In this document: in pieces, positions 17,413-27,708 of the stretch
How positions within the stretch are numbered: the stretch's first letter is position 1
Layout: each line of letters starts with the position of its first letter
From: Telmatospirillum siberiense
GTDB taxonomy: Bacteria; Pseudomonadota; Alphaproteobacteria; Rhodospirillales; Magnetospirillaceae
Assembly: GCF_002845745.1 (NCBI RefSeq)
Contig: NZ_PIUM01000017.1
Span: forward strand, 51,212 to 115,211
Reading direction: 5' to 3'
DNA length: 64,000 nucleotides
Notes under the pieces: generated by a model
What the model saw: only the letters and a program-made list of their open reading frames with translations
What the model was told of the DNA's origin: nothing
Databases searched by the model: none
Position numbers and translations under genes: made by a program

Positions 17413-19225
17413 GCTTGACCGCCTGAATTTTTGACTCGGCGCCATCATACAACGGCCAATCGCCGGCGGCGATGGCGTCGAGTGACGGAGACGTCTGTCC
17501 AAGGCGGTTGCGATAGGCCCAGAAATTGGTCATGACCCGTTCGACGAAGGCGCGGGTTTCATGGACGGGGATGCTTTCCATGAACAACAGGGCGTCCCCA
17601 TTATGTTGCACGTTCTGCAACCAGCGGGCCACGTTGCCGGGACCGCTATTGTAGGACGCGGCCAGGAAAAGCAGGTTTCCCTTGATCGTTTCGTCATCGA
17701 GCAGGCGGCGCACATAGCGCTGTCCCAGCTCCAGATTGACCTGCGGATCGGTCAGCTTTCCCGCGCCCATGGAGCGCGCGGTGCGGGGCATGAGCTGCAT
17801 CAGGCCGACGGCGCCGGCGGGGCTTTTTGCCCTGGGATTGAACGAGGATTCCTGACGGGCGATGGCCAGGATCAGGGCCCGGTCGATCGACCAGCCGCTG
17901 CTTGGGTGCCAATCGGGCAGCGGATAATCGGCGCTGTCGTGATAACGGCCGTCCCTGGCTTCGATCCGGCCGCCCAGGCTGACGGCCAGCGACGGCATGC
18001 CGCCGGCGTTGGACAGGGTCAGAATGGACTGGGTGAGCGCCGGCCCGGCATCGTCGGACAGGCGGCGCAACTCGTCCTCGGCGCGGCTCGGGTCGCCGAT
18101 TTGCAGCAGGGCCAGGGCCCGGCGGCCCGGCGGAACCCGCTTCAGAACGTCGCCGTCCAGGTCGGTAAAGGGCCGGGCTTCCCAGGAGTACTGAATGTCT
18201 TCGCCCAGGGCGCGGCGTGCCAGAAGGCCGTAGAATGTACGCGGATAAGCCGCGGCGCGCTGCAGCCAGTGATTCACCAGTTCGGGACGATGGGCGGCCA
18301 GATTGGCCCGGGCCGCCCAAAAGGCGCCGGCGGACGTGAGCCAGTTGGAGACGTCGTTGGCGTTGCCGACGGCTTCGAAGTGACGCGCCGCGGCGGAATT
18401 GTGCGCTCCGCTTCGCCACAGGGCGAGGCCGGCCACCCAATGGGCTTCGGGAAGGACATCGCCGGAGCGTTCGGCCGCCGCGGCGGCCCATTGCAGGGCT
18501 TCGGCGTCGCGGCCTTCCGAGAAATAGGCGATGGAGAGAACGGTCCCCAGTTCGTCCTGGTCGACTTGATCGAACAGACGCTTCGCTTCGGCGCTTTCCA
18601 TCAGGGCCTGGGCGGTGTCGTATTTTCCCTGACGCGCCAAGCCCCGGAAGCGTTCCTTCAGATCCTGCTGGCGTCGGCGGTCGGCGGCGGCGAGGTCGCG
18701 ATTGCTCTCTACCGAGAACTCCTCCCACATGGGATCGTCGTCGCGGCTGGTCGAAACCGTGGCGGTGCGTTCACTGCGTGCCGGCGGCTTTAGGGCCGCG
18801 GCGCTGCCGCCCAGGCGCTGCCGGGCGAGATCATAGATGGCGTTGGCTTCGGGAAGATCGGCGTAGCGCGCCATCCAATCCTTCAGCTCTTCGGTCTGGG
18901 GACGATAGGTCGCGGCGAGATAACGCTGCGCCAGCAAATGGCCGAGCAGCAGCGGGTCATTCAGCCGGGCGATCTCGCGGTCCGCGGCCCCCCATTGACC
19001 ACGGTCCTGCGCATCGAAGGCGGAACGGTAGATCTGGGCGTCGCTTTCGGAAATGACCGAAGGAACGGCCGTCTGGCGGCCCAGCTTTCCGGCGGCGCCA
19101 TTGATGGCGGCCACCACGCTTTCGGAATCGCTGTCCGCGGGGATGGGCTGGGCGGCCCACGCTGAGTGCGTGGCCGAGGTTAGAACCAGGGCCAGGAATG
19201 CCTGGAGAAGCCTGCTTCGCAGCAT
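17399..19225 (-). CDS. Soluble lytic murein transglycosylase (Slt-type)
   Basis: Cleaves peptidoglycan glycan strands with formation of 1,6-anhydroMurNAc. The 608-residue protein has a Sec signal (MLRSRLLQAFLALVL…SAWA, cut near residue 26) and a long alpha-helical superhelical domain (about 60–430). A C-terminal SLT domain follows, with catalytic Glu in LAIARQESSFNPRAKSPAGA and the motifs GLMQLMPRTARSMG, NLELGQRYVRRLLDD and AASYNSGPGNVARWL. The ATG at 19225 has an excellent ribosome-binding site (GAGGAGAG) 4–5 bases upstream. Periplasmic. Confidence 0.94.
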   Translation of the reverse strand: MLRSRLLQAFLALVLTSATHSAWAAQPIPADSDSESVVAAINGAAGKLGRQTAVPSVISESDAQIYRSAFDAQDRGQWGAADREIARLNDPLLLGHLLAQRYLAATYRPQTEELKDWMARYADLPEANAIYDLARQRLGGSAAALKPPARSERTATVSTSRDDDPMWEEFSVESNRDLAAADRRRQQDLKERFRGLARQGKYDTAQALMESAEAKRLFDQVDQDELGTVLSIAYFSEGRDAEALQWAAAAAERSGDVLPEAHWVAGLALWRSGAHNSAAARHFEAVGNANDVSNWLTSAGAFWAARANLAAHRPELVNHWLQRAAAYPRTFYGLLARRALGEDIQYSWEARPFTDLDGDVLKRVPPGRRALALLQIGDPSRAEDELRRLSDDAGPALTQSILTLSNAGGMPSLAVSLGGRIEARDGRYHDSADYPLPDWHPSSGWSIDRALILAIARQESSFNPRAKSPAGAVGLMQLMPRTARSMGAGKLTDPQVNLELGQRYVRRLLDDETIKGNLLFLAASYNSGPGNVARWLQNVQHNGDALLFMESIPVHETRAFVERVMTNFWAYRNRLGQTSPSLDAIAAGDWPLYDGAESKIQAVKHVKN

Positions 19226-19379
19226 CGTCTCTCCTCTTCCGTAATCGATTTCGCCGATTGTTATCTTCAGCTTTATAAATCGATTCGAAGCGGCGGAGCA
19301 AGCCTTGATGGCCAATATCCCTAAAGTTTTCCTCAGTTTTGTGGAAACTCAATGCGTTAGGGGAGGGGGTTCGGCATGC

Positions 19380-20207
19380 TTATTCGGTATGGCTGTCCAG
19401 CTTTTTGCGGATAGATAGAAAATCGCTCCATGCCTCTCGCTTCGCATGCGGGGTCCGCAACAGATAAGCCGGATGATAGGTCGGCATCGCCGCGACCGGG
19501 CGGGGCAGCCCGCTGGAGGAATAGTCGTACCAGCGCCCCCGCAAACGGCTGATGGCGTCATGCTTGGCGAGCAGCGCGGTGGCCGGCGCGCCGCCCAGAA
19601 AGACCAGGATCTCCGGGGAAACCAGCTCGATATGCCGGCTGATGAAGGGCAGGCACAGTTCCACTTCGGTCGGTTCCGGCTTGCGATTCCCCGGTGGCCG
19701 CCAGGGGACGACATTGGTGATGTAGGCGTCGTTCCTGTCCAAGCCGATGGAGGCCAGCATGCGATCGAGCAGTTTTCCGCTGGCTCCGACGAAGGGCAGT
19801 CCCAACCGGTCCTCGTCCGCCCCCGGCGCCTCGCCGATCAGCATGACGCGGCCTTGCGGATTGCCGTCGGCGAAGACCAGGCGCTGGCAGGTCCGTTTCA
19901 GGGCACAGCCGTCGTAGGCTTCCATGGCGCTGCGCAATTCGTCGAGGTTTTTGCACTCCATCGCCAGATGGGCGGCGGTGGCCCGGTTACCATCCTTGTT
20001 CGTCCGTGCAGGCATTGCCGCGGCCGGAAAGGACGTGGAGGGCCGGGACGGCGGTGGTGGCTGCGGAATCGGCCTGGCTGGCGCCATTTGCGCCAGCGCG
20101 TAGCGATCCAGCGGCTCCTCGCCGGTCGCCTCGTCCACGCCGGCCTCGATATACCAGCGCAGGATCTGGGCGGGCGTCATGGCGGAAGATGTCTGCGGTT
20201 GCATCAT
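19380..20207 (-). CDS. Uracil-DNA glycosylase (family 4 type)
   Basis: Excises uracil from DNA. The 275-residue protein has a Pro-rich linker (about residues 45–65) before the catalytic domain. That domain shows LIGEAPGADEDRLGLPFVG (uracil pocket and water-activating region), ITNVVPWRPPGNRKP and the leucine-loop motif MPTYHPAYLL. Cysteines GCALKRTC and ELCLPF are in positions expected for some of the Fe-S ligands of family 4, but I did not verify all four. The gene is divergent from the ETF-ubiquinone oxidoreductase gene across 145 bases. Confidence 0.9.
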   Translation of the reverse strand: MMQPQTSSAMTPAQILRWYIEAGVDEATGEEPLDRYALAQMAPARPIPQPPPPSRPSTSFPAAAMPARTNKDGNRATAAHLAMECKNLDELRSAMEAYDGCALKRTCQRLVFADGNPQGRVMLIGEAPGADEDRLGLPFVGASGKLLDRMLASIGLDRNDAYITNVVPWRPPGNRKPEPTEVELCLPFISRHIELVSPEILVFLGGAPATALLAKHDAISRLRGRWYDYSSSGLPRPVAAMPTYHPAYLLRTPHAKREAWSDFLSIRKKLDSHTE

Positions 20208-20352
20208 GGCGCAACACTAGCATGAGGGAGGGATCGCCAGAAGGCCGATTGCCCTCCCTGGTGGCTATGTTATAGAGGCTGTGGCGGGACAAGGGGATAT
20301 TGGAACGGCCGACAAGCCGAATCATGCCGAAAACGGCTGGAAGAGAATGGCG

Positions 20353-21999
20353 ATGGAAAGAGAATCGATGGAATTCGATGTGGTGATCGTCGGGGCCGGG
20401 CCGTCCGGGCTCGCCGCGGCGATCAGACTCAAGCAATTGGCGCTGGCCGGGGGGCGCGAATTGTCTGTTTGCATCATCGAAAAAGGTTCGGAGCTGGGGG
20501 CTCATATTCTTTCCGGCGCGGTCTTGGAGACACGCGCTCTCGATGAACTTATTCCCGACTGGAAGGAAAAAGGCGCCCCCCTGCTGACTCCGGCGGGCGA
20601 GGACCACTTCCTGTTCTTCACCGAAACAAAATCGTTCCGGCTGCCGACGCCGCCGCAGATGCATAACCACGGCAACTATATCGTCAGCCTCGGCAATCTG
20701 GTCCGCTGGCTGGGGGCGCAGGCCGAGGAACTGGGTGTCGAGATATTCCCGGGATTCGCCGCGGTCGAGGTCCTTTACGATGAACGGGGCGCGGTGCGGG
20801 GCATCGCCACCGGCGACATGGGCATCGGCCGCGATGGTCAGCCGACCGCCAATCATACGCCGGGCGTCGAGCTTCTGGCCCGCCAGACGCTGTTTGCCGA
20901 AGGGTGCCGGGGGTCCCTGACGAAAAGCCTGTTCGAGCGCTATGGCCTGCGCAAGGAGGCCGATCCGCAGACCTATGGCATCGGCGTCAAGGAGCTGTGG
21001 GAAATCGATCCGGCCAAACATAAGGCCGGCTTGGTGGTCCATTCGGTCGGTTGGCCGTTGGACGGCGAAACCTATGGCGGATCCTTCCTTTATCATCTGG
21101 AGAACAATCAAGTCGCCGTCGGCTTCGTCGTCGGACTGGATTACAAGAACCCCTATCTTTCTCCGTTCGAGGAATTGCAGCGCTACAAAAGCCATCCGGC
21201 GATCCGCCCCACCTTCGATGGCGGGCGGCGCATCGCCTACGGGGCGAGGGCCTTGTCGGAAGGCGGTCTGCAATCCATTCCGAAACTGACCTTCCCCGGG
21301 GGCCTGCTGATCGGCGACACGGCGGGTTTTCTCAATACGCCGAAGATCAAGGGTATCCATACGGCCATGAAGTCGGGCATGGTGGCCGCCGAAGCTGTGT
21401 TCGACAGCCTGGGGGAGGCCGACGAAGGCACCGCCGGCGGGCGTGAAATCGCTGCCTTTACCACGCGTCTTCAGGCTTCCTGGGTCTGGGAGGAACTGTA
21501 TCTGGCCCGCAACATCCGGCCGGCGTTTCATTGGGGGTTGTGGGCCGGGCTCGCCTATTCGGCGATCGATACCTATCTCTTCAGGGGGCGGGCGCCCTGG
21601 ACATTGCCCGTGCATGCCGATCACGATCAATTGCGCAAGGCTGCCGACTCGACCCCGATCGTTTATCCGAAGCCGGACGGCCTGGTCACCTTCGATCGCC
21701 TGTCTTCGGTGTTCATTTCCAATGCGGCGCACGAGGAAGACCAGCCCGTCCATCTGCAGCTCAAGGATCCAAATGTTCCCATCACCGTCAATCTTGCCCT
21801 GTACGACGCGCCGGAGCAGCGCTATTGTCCGGCCGGCGTTTACGAGATTGTAAGAGATGACGCCGGACAATCGCCCCGTCTTCAGATCAACGCCTCCAAT
21901 TGCGTTCATTGCAAATCATGCGATATCAAGGATCCTACCCAGAACATCAATTGGGTGGTCCCGGAGGGGGGCGGTGGTCCAAATTATCCGAACATGTAA
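20353..21999 (+). CDS. Electron transfer flavoprotein–ubiquinone oxidoreductase
   Basis: Passes electrons from ETF (fatty acid, amino acid and choline-type dehydrogenases) to ubiquinone at the inner membrane. The 548-residue protein has an FAD dinucleotide fold at the N-terminus (DVVIVGAGPSGLAAAIRL) and a central membrane-associating and quinone region. The C-terminal 4Fe-4S domain has four cysteines: RYCPAGVYEIV and NCVHCKSCDIKDP. It ends in the diagnostic VVPEGGGGPNYPNM. The ATG at 20353 has GGAAGAG 7–8 bases upstream. ATG 20347 and GTG 20281 are in frame but worse. No etfAB is in the window. Confidence 0.96.
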   Translation: MERESMEFDVVIVGAGPSGLAAAIRLKQLALAGGRELSVCIIEKGSELGAHILSGAVLETRALDELIPDWKEKGAPLLTPAGEDHFLFFTETKSFRLPTPPQMHNHGNYIVSLGNLVRWLGAQAEELGVEIFPGFAAVEVLYDERGAVRGIATGDMGIGRDGQPTANHTPGVELLARQTLFAEGCRGSLTKSLFERYGLRKEADPQTYGIGVKELWEIDPAKHKAGLVVHSVGWPLDGETYGGSFLYHLENNQVAVGFVVGLDYKNPYLSPFEELQRYKSHPAIRPTFDGGRRIAYGARALSEGGLQSIPKLTFPGGLLIGDTAGFLNTPKIKGIHTAMKSGMVAAEAVFDSLGEADEGTAGGREIAAFTTRLQASWVWEELYLARNIRPAFHWGLWAGLAYSAIDTYLFRGRAPWTLPVHADHDQLRKAADSTPIVYPKPDGLVTFDRLSSVFISNAAHEEDQPVHLQLKDPNVPITVNLALYDAPEQRYCPAGVYEIVRDDAGQSPRLQINASNCVHCKSCDIKDPTQNINWVVPEGGGGPNYPNM

Positions 22000-22041
22000 T
22001 CGTGTGGCGGCGGCCCGGGCGGGCTGCGTGAGGATGGTAAT

Positions 22042-23811
22042 ATGGTGATGCGTGGGTCGGCGGTTCGCCTCGCTCTCGGTGCTCGGGGGCTATTCGCCAC
22101 TCTCCTGATCGCCTCGCTGCCCGCCTGCGGCAACGGCTTGCGCTCGGATGGCCCGACTTCCCTGCCGTCCGACAGCGCCCTGATCGGCCGACCGATGCCG
22201 GCCGGCGGTTCGGGGGCGGGGAATTATCTCGCCGGCCGTTTCGCCCAGGACCAGAACGATCTGGCCGCCGCTTCCAGATATCTGCAAAGGGCTCTCGAGC
22301 AGGATCCCGAAAATATCGAGATCCTGCAGCGGGCCTATCTTTCCATGGCCGCCGCCGGCCAGTTGAAGGCCTCGGCGGCGATTGCCCAGCGGCTTCTGAC
22401 CTATGACGGGGAAGCCTCGGTGGCCGCGCTCATGGTGGCCGAACAACAGGGCAAGGATGGGGATTGGAAAGCCGTCGAGGCGACCGTCTCCGGGTTGCCG
22501 CGGCGCGGCTTGAACACCTTCATGATGCCGCTGGTGATCGGCTGGGCGAAAGTCGGTCAGGGGAATTTTGATGCCGCCCTCGAAACCATCGCCCCCCTGG
22601 CGCAGAACAGCAATTACGCGGCCCTGCACGATTTTCATGCGGCTCTGATAAACGATCTGGCCGACCGCCGGAAGGCGGCGGAGGAATATTACCGAAGCAC
22701 GTTGGCCGGCAATGGCGGCGCCACCTTGCGCACCGCCGAGGCGGCGATGGCGTTCTACCGGCGGATCGGACAGCCGGGAAAAGCCGACGAAATCATGGCC
22801 TATTACCGGCAGGAACATCCCGAAAGCAGCATGATCGGCGACGGTTCAGGTCATGAACGGGTGGTCGATTCGGCCGCGAGCGGTCTGGCCGAGGCGTTCT
22901 TCGATACCGCCGGCTCGCTCCGGCAGGGCCGGGCCTCGGAGCTGGGGCTGATCTTCGCGCGCATGGCCATCGATCTGAATCCGGATTTTCCGCTGGCGCA
23001 GGTGATGGTGGCCGATCTGCTGCAGGGCCTCGGCCGTCTGCGCGACGCCAACGCGGTGTTCCAGGAAATCAATCCGTCCTCGCCCGTCTATTGGTCGGCC
23101 CAGTTGCGCATCGCCGCCAACTTCGACGATCTCGACGATGTGGACGCGGCCACGCGGACGCTTGAAACCCTGGCCGCGCAGCATGCCGATCGGCCGGAAG
23201 CGCTGATCACCCTGGGCGACGTGCTGCGCCGGCACAAGCGTTGGGCGGAAGCGGTGGCGGCCTATGACCGGGCGCTGGCCGTGCTTGGGGAGCCAAAGCC
23301 GGAACAATGGGGCGTTTACTATTCACGCGGCATCGCGCTCGAACGCTCGAAGCAGTGGACAAGGGCCGAAAGCGATTTCCTGCGGGCTCTCGAGTTGCAG
23401 CCGGACGAACCGCATGTGCTCAATTATCTGGGCTATAGCTGGATCGAGCAGGGCGTCAATCTCGCCCAGGCCATGGTGATGATCGAAAAGGCGGTCGTCC
23501 AGTTGCCGAAGGACGGCTATATCGTCGACAGCCTGGGGTGGGCTTTCTTCCGTTCCGGTGATTACGTCAAGGCGGTGGAGACGTTGGAACGGGCCGTCGA
23601 GCTGCATCCCGAGGACGCGGCGATCAACGATCATCTGGGGGACGCCTTGTGGAAGGTGGGACGCGAGGAAGAAGCCCGGTTTCAATGGCAGCGTGCTTTG
23701 ATCTCGGACCCGGATCCGGAGATGAAGCAGGACATCGAGCGTAAGCTCGGCGCCGGCGGGACGCAGGATTCGATGGTGGTGCCCCCGGCCAAGAAGCCCT
23801 TGTTCAAATGA
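22042..23811 (+). CDS. Tetratricopeptide-repeat lipoprotein
   Basis: A 589-residue TPR protein. The N-terminus has a signal peptide ending LPAC-GN at about residue 29, a plausible lipobox, so outer- or inner-membrane anchoring is likely. TPR units run through most of the length, including ASRYLQRALEQDPENIEIL near the start and a strong C-terminal set (AVAAYDRALAVLG, AESDFLRALELQPDEPHVL, AVETLERAVELHPEDAAIN). Such proteins act as scaffolds, often in envelope assembly. The stop overlaps the ispE start by four bases (ATGA), giving a coupled pair also common in other alphaproteobacteria. The exact partner is unknown. Confidence 0.88.
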   Translation: MVMRGSAVRLALGARGLFATLLIASLPACGNGLRSDGPTSLPSDSALIGRPMPAGGSGAGNYLAGRFAQDQNDLAAASRYLQRALEQDPENIEILQRAYLSMAAAGQLKASAAIAQRLLTYDGEASVAALMVAEQQGKDGDWKAVEATVSGLPRRGLNTFMMPLVIGWAKVGQGNFDAALETIAPLAQNSNYAALHDFHAALINDLADRRKAAEEYYRSTLAGNGGATLRTAEAAMAFYRRIGQPGKADEIMAYYRQEHPESSMIGDGSGHERVVDSAASGLAEAFFDTAGSLRQGRASELGLIFARMAIDLNPDFPLAQVMVADLLQGLGRLRDANAVFQEINPSSPVYWSAQLRIAANFDDLDDVDAATRTLETLAAQHADRPEALITLGDVLRRHKRWAEAVAAYDRALAVLGEPKPEQWGVYYSRGIALERSKQWTRAESDFLRALELQPDEPHVLNYLGYSWIEQGVNLAQAMVMIEKAVVQLPKDGYIVDSLGWAFFRSGDYVKAVETLERAVELHPEDAAINDHLGDALWKVGREEEARFQWQRALISDPDPEMKQDIERKLGAGGTQDSMVVPPAKKPLFK

Positions 23812-24713
23812 CGCAGTCTCTTTCCTCCCGGCCCGCCGGCGACGCCGTGGAGAGCTTCGCCGCCGCCAAGATCAATCTTTACCTTCACGTGACCGGCCGT
23901 CGCGACGACGGCTATCACCTGCTCGACAGTCTGGTGGCCTTTGCCGGAGTGGGCGATCTCATCCGAGTCGGTCCGTCCGACGATTTGTCGCTCGCCATCG
24001 ATGGTCCGAATGCCGGTTCCCTTGCCGCCGAGCCCGACAACATCGTCTTGAGAGCCGCCCGTGCCCTGGCCGCCGCCGCCGGCGTGCCGGCGAAGGCGGC
24101 CATTACCTTGACCAAGCGTCTGCCTGTCGCTTCGGGAATTGGCGGTGGTTCCGCCGATGGCGCGGCGACCCTGCGTGGACTCTGCCGTCTTTGGGGGGTA
24201 TCGCCGGACGAGACGGAGTTGGCCCGCATCGGCCTGTCCCTGGGGGCCGATCTGCCGGTTTGCCTCGCCGGACGGCCCATGCAAATGGCGGGAATCGGCG
24301 AAGTCCTGGCGGCGGCGCCCAATTTGCCCCCAGCCTGGCTGGTGCTGGTCAATCCCCGTGTCGGACTGTCCACTCCGGCGGTTTTCAAGGCCCGGCAAGC
24401 GGTTTTCTCCGCTCAGGCGCCGCTCGTCGGATCGCCCTCCGATGCCCATGCCCTGGCCTCGGCCCTGGCCGAGCGGGGCAATGACCTTACCGAGCCGGCG
24501 GTTCGTCTGCTCCCCGTGATCGGTGACGTTCTTGCCGCCATTGCCGGGCAACCCTCTTGTCTGCTGGCCCGCATGTCGGGAAGCGGCGCGACCTGCTTCG
24601 GACTTTTCGCCGATCGGACCGGCGCCGAGGAGGCGGCCCGACAGCTTGCCCTGGGACATGCCGATTGGTGGGTGGCCGCTGCACCGCTCGTCATTCGGGG
24701 CACGCAAGTCTAG
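23808..24713 (+). CDS. ispE: 4-diphosphocytidyl-2-C-methyl-D-erythritol kinase
   Basis: GHMP kinase of the MEP isoprenoid pathway; phosphorylates the 2-hydroxyl of CDP-methylerythritol. The 301-residue product shows AAKINLYLHVTGRRDDGYH (substrate site), the ATP loop LPVASGIGGGSADGAATLR (about 104–122), and a C-terminal LLARMSGSGATCFGLF motif. The start overlaps the TPR gene stop (ATGA). An ordinary full-length member. Confidence 0.96.
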   Translation: MTQSLSSRPAGDAVESFAAAKINLYLHVTGRRDDGYHLLDSLVAFAGVGDLIRVGPSDDLSLAIDGPNAGSLAAEPDNIVLRAARALAAAAGVPAKAAITLTKRLPVASGIGGGSADGAATLRGLCRLWGVSPDETELARIGLSLGADLPVCLAGRPMQMAGIGEVLAAAPNLPPAWLVLVNPRVGLSTPAVFKARQAVFSAQAPLVGSPSDAHALASALAERGNDLTEPAVRLLPVIGDVLAAIAGQPSCLLARMSGSGATCFGLFADRTGAEEAARQLALGHADWWVAAAPLVIRGTQV

Positions 24714-24728
24714 CAACGGTCAAAGTCC

Positions 24729-24763
24729 GTCATGCCCGGCTGTGGATCAAATCCGGCAATGAC
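24729..24763. repeat. Short alphaproteobacterial palindrome (GTCATGCCCGG…CCGGCAATGAC)
   Basis: Imperfect inverted repeat just after ispE. The same sequence type (…GCCGGG…CCCGGCAATGACGG) recurs at 34517–34543. It may end the tpr–ispE transcript. The remainder of the gap (24764–25165) holds no gene I can support; from 24960 it turns sharply A+T rich and likely carries the maeB promoter. Confidence 0.5.
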
Positions 24764-25165
24764 GGTCTTGGTCGCGCGCGCCACTCATACCGGCGAACCG
24801 TTGATCTGACGTGTTCGCCGGTATCAAATAGAGGCGAGGCGCAAACTGTGCCGAACGGCCCATGGGACGCGCCCGGGCATGACGGAAATGGGAATTTCCG
24901 CAACTGCGACCCGGCGTTCGAGGGGACGGTGACCGGTTGGGATCGTCGGACATTCGCGGGTCCCGTTCTTTTTTAGACGTATATTTTCGATATTTCTTGT
25001 GTTCTTCACGCTGTTTTGTTGGCGTGTATTTGCTATTTTATGTTTATATTTACATTAATACCGTTTGGAGCATGCCCTTGGCCATATTATGCCGAATTTG
25101 CATTGGCGGTTCCCGGTCCGCGATTTTATTTTCCCATCATCATTCCCTTGATGGAACCGACGAAC

Positions 25166-27493
25166 ATGACAGCCTCTCACTCTTCTTCGGGTAAAGGCAC
25201 CGGGCCGGAACGCCTGGGCGACGCGGTGGGCGATCTCGAAGCTCTGGCCCTGGAATATCATCAGCGCGGCCGGCCGGGAAAGCTGGCCACGGTGGCCACC
25301 AAGCCGATGGAGACGCAGCGGGATCTGGGACTGGCCTATTCGCCGGGCGTGGCGCACGCCTGCAATGCCATCGCGGCCAACCCCGAGCGGGCGGCGCAAT
25401 TGACGGCACGGGCCAATATGGTGGCCGTGGTGACCAACGGCACGGCGGTTCTGGGACTGGGCGACATCGGGCCGCTGGCGGCCAAGCCGGTGATGGAAGG
25501 CAAGGCGGTTCTCTTCAAGAAGTTCGCCGGCATCGACGCCTTCGATCTCGAGGTGAATGAAAAGGACGTCGACGCCCTGGTCGATACCATCGCGCGGCTG
25601 GAACCGACCTTCGGCGCGATCAATCTCGAAGATATCGCGGCGCCGGCCTGTTTCGAGGTCGAGCGGCGTCTGCGCGAGCGGATGAAGATACCCGTCTTTC
25701 ACGACGATCAGCATGGTACGGCGATCGTGGTCGGGGCCGCCGTGCTGAACGGTCTCCATCTGGTCGGCAAGAAGATCGAGGACGTGCGGGTCGTTTCCAC
25801 CGGCGGCGGGGCCGCCGGCATCGCCTGTCTCGACATGCTGGTCGGGATGGGGCTGACGCGGTCCAATGTCGTGCTGGTCGACCGGGTCGGCGTCGTCTAT
25901 GACGGCCGCACCGAGGAGATGAACCCCTACAAGCAGGCCTATGCGCAGAAGACCAACGCGCGCACCTTGGACGAGGTCATCGACGGCGCCGATGTCTTCC
26001 TGGGGTTGTCCGCTCCCGGTCTTCTGTCCGGGGACATGGTCAAGCGGATGGCCGACAGCCCGTTCATTCTCGCCCTGGCCAACCCCGATCCCGAAATCAC
26101 TCCCGAGGAGGCCCGCGCCGCCAGGCCCGATGCCATCATCGCCACCGGGCGGTCCGATTATCCCAATCAGGTCAATAACCTGCTGTGCTTCCCCTTCATC
26201 TTTCGCGCGGCGCTCGACGTCGGGGCGACGACGATCAACGAGGAAATGCAGCTGGCCTGTCTGAAGGCCATCGCCGAGATGGCCCGCGCCGAGCCCTCCG
26301 ACGTGGTGGTGGCGGCCTATGGCGATGCGGCGAAGCTGCGCTTCGGTCCCGATTACATTCTGCCCAAGCCGTTCGATCCGCGCCTGATCGTCGAGATCGC
26401 CGAGGCGGTGGCCAAGGCGGCGATGGATTCGGGCGTGGCGACGCGGCCGATCGCCGATCTGAAGGCCTATCGGCAGCAGCTCGAACAATATGTCTTCCGT
26501 TCCAGCCTGGTGATGAAGCCGGTCTTCCGCAAGGCGCAGCAGCAGCCGAAGCGTGTCGTCTATGCCGAGGGCGAGGACGAGAGGGTGCTGCGTGTCGCCC
26601 AGGTGGCCGTCGACGAGGGGCTGGCCCGGCCGATCCTGATCGGGCGCGCCGGAATCATCGCCGAGAAGATCGACCGGCTGGGATTGCGTCTGGTTGCCGG
26701 GCGGCATTTCGACGCCGTCGAAGCCGAGAGCGATTCCCGTTTCGACGCTTACGCCAAGTCCTATCATGACCTGATGGGCCGCCATGGCGTGCGGCCGGAC
26801 TACGCCGGGCTGGTCATGCGGAGCAACGCCACGGTTTTCGCAGCCACGATGCTGAGCCGCGGGGACGCCGACGCCATGGTCTGCGGGATGGAAAAGCCCT
26901 TCGCCAGCCATTTCGGCGACGTCATGGACGTCATCGGATTGCGGGCCGACGCCACCATCGCGGCGACGATGAATCTGATGATTCTCGACAAGAGCACGTT
27001 CTTCCTGTGCGACACCCAGGTGAATGCCGATCCCACGGCCGAGCAGATCGCCGAGATCGCCGTGATGGCCGCCGAAAAGGTGCGACTGTTCGGGATCGAG
27101 CCCAAGGTCGCGCTGTTGTCCCACTCCAACTTCGGCAGCGCCGACACGCCCAGCGCCCGCAAGATGCGGGCCGCCCTGGAAATCATCAGTCATCTGGCGC
27201 CCAATCTCGAAGTCGACGGCGAGATGCATGCCGACATGGCGCTGTCCCAGATGGTGCGCAACAAGGTGCTGCCCGACACCCGGCTCAAGGGCAACGCCAA
27301 TTTGTTGATCATGCCGACGCTGGACGCCGCCAACATCGCCTTCAACCTGCTGCAGGCGGTGGGCGAGGGGCGCACCGTCGGCCCCATCCTGCTGGGGGCG
27401 GCCAAGCCGGTGCATATCGTCACCCGCTTCATCACGGCGCGCGGCCTGTTGAACGTCACGGCGGTCTCGGTCGTGGAAGCCCAGTCGGTCTGA
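25166..27493 (+). CDS. maeB: NADP-dependent malic enzyme with C-terminal phosphotransacetylase-like domain (MaeB type)
   Basis: Oxidatively decarboxylates malate to pyruvate with NADP. The 775-residue protein contains the malic enzyme half (about 1–430: [19 protein letters not shown] region, [33 protein letters not shown], the nucleotide fold [24 protein letters not shown]-like region). The phosphate acetyltransferase-like half follows (about 445–775: [49 protein letters not shown]). In this fusion family the second half is regulatory, sensing acetyl-CoA. The ATG at 25166 has GGAA about 10 bases upstream; a longer reading runs into the A+T-rich leader. A strong hairpin follows the stop. Confidence 0.96.
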   Translation: MTASHSSSGKGTGPERLGDAVGDLEALALEYHQRGRPGKLATVATKPMETQRDLGLAYSPGVAHACNAIAANPERAAQLTARANMVAVVTNGTAVLGLGDIGPLAAKPVMEGKAVLFKKFAGIDAFDLEVNEKDVDALVDTIARLEPTFGAINLEDIAAPACFEVERRLRERMKIPVFHDDQHGTAIVVGAAVLNGLHLVGKKIEDVRVVSTGGGAAGIACLDMLVGMGLTRSNVVLVDRVGVVYDGRTEEMNPYKQAYAQKTNARTLDEVIDGADVFLGLSAPGLLSGDMVKRMADSPFILALANPDPEITPEEARAARPDAIIATGRSDYPNQVNNLLCFPFIFRAALDVGATTINEEMQLACLKAIAEMARAEPSDVVVAAYGDAAKLRFGPDYILPKPFDPRLIVEIAEAVAKAAMDSGVATRPIADLKAYRQQLEQYVFRSSLVMKPVFRKAQQQPKRVVYAEGEDERVLRVAQVAVDEGLARPILIGRAGIIAEKIDRLGLRLVAGRHFDAVEAESDSRFDAYAKSYHDLMGRHGVRPDYAGLVMRSNATVFAATMLSRGDADAMVCGMEKPFASHFGDVMDVIGLRADATIAATMNLMILDKSTFFLCDTQVNADPTAEQIAEIAVMAAEKVRLFGIEPKVALLSHSNFGSADTPSARKMRAALEIISHLAPNLEVDGEMHADMALSQMVRNKVLPDTRLKGNANLLIMPTLDAANIAFNLLQAVGEGRTVGPILLGAAKPVHIVTRFITARGLLNVTAVSVVEAQSV

Positions 27494-27508
27494 GGGTCCT
27501 GTTTGTCG

Positions 27509-27539
27509 GTCGCGGCGATGGGCAAGCCATCGCCGCGAC
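27509..27539 (+). terminator. maeB terminator hairpin
   Basis: A 13-bp perfect stem (27509–27521 with 27527–27539) and 5-nt loop begin 16 bases after the maeB stop. There is no long T-run. Confidence 0.65.
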
Positions 27540-27573
27540 TGTTCCCATGCCCCTTGATACCCTTATCCCAACT

Positions 27574-27633
27574 CTCGGTGATCGGAACCGATCACCGAGC
27601 CCTCAATCGCCGGGTGGGATACATCCGTATCCC
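27574..27633. terminator. Two further hairpins in the maeB/lipase convergent gap
   Basis: CTCGGTGATCGG-AA-CCGATCACCGAG (27574–27599) is a perfect 12-bp palindrome. GGGATAC-ATCC-GTATCCC follows at 27616–27633. With the maeB hairpin, the convergent gap holds three separate stem-loops, probably ending transcription from both sides. Confidence 0.5.
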
Positions 27634-27708
27634 TTGGCTTCGCGCCAACGATGGCGCGGGCCCTCATCGAGACTTGGTCTTAAGGCTCAAGAGCGTGATT
27701 GCGTCATG

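Noticed and set aside
25055..27415. 786-codon open frame antisense to maeB
   Set aside because: GC-rich third-position shadow: the plus strand encodes a complete malic enzyme with all motifs, while the antisense product is His/Gly/Arg/Asp rich without any domain.
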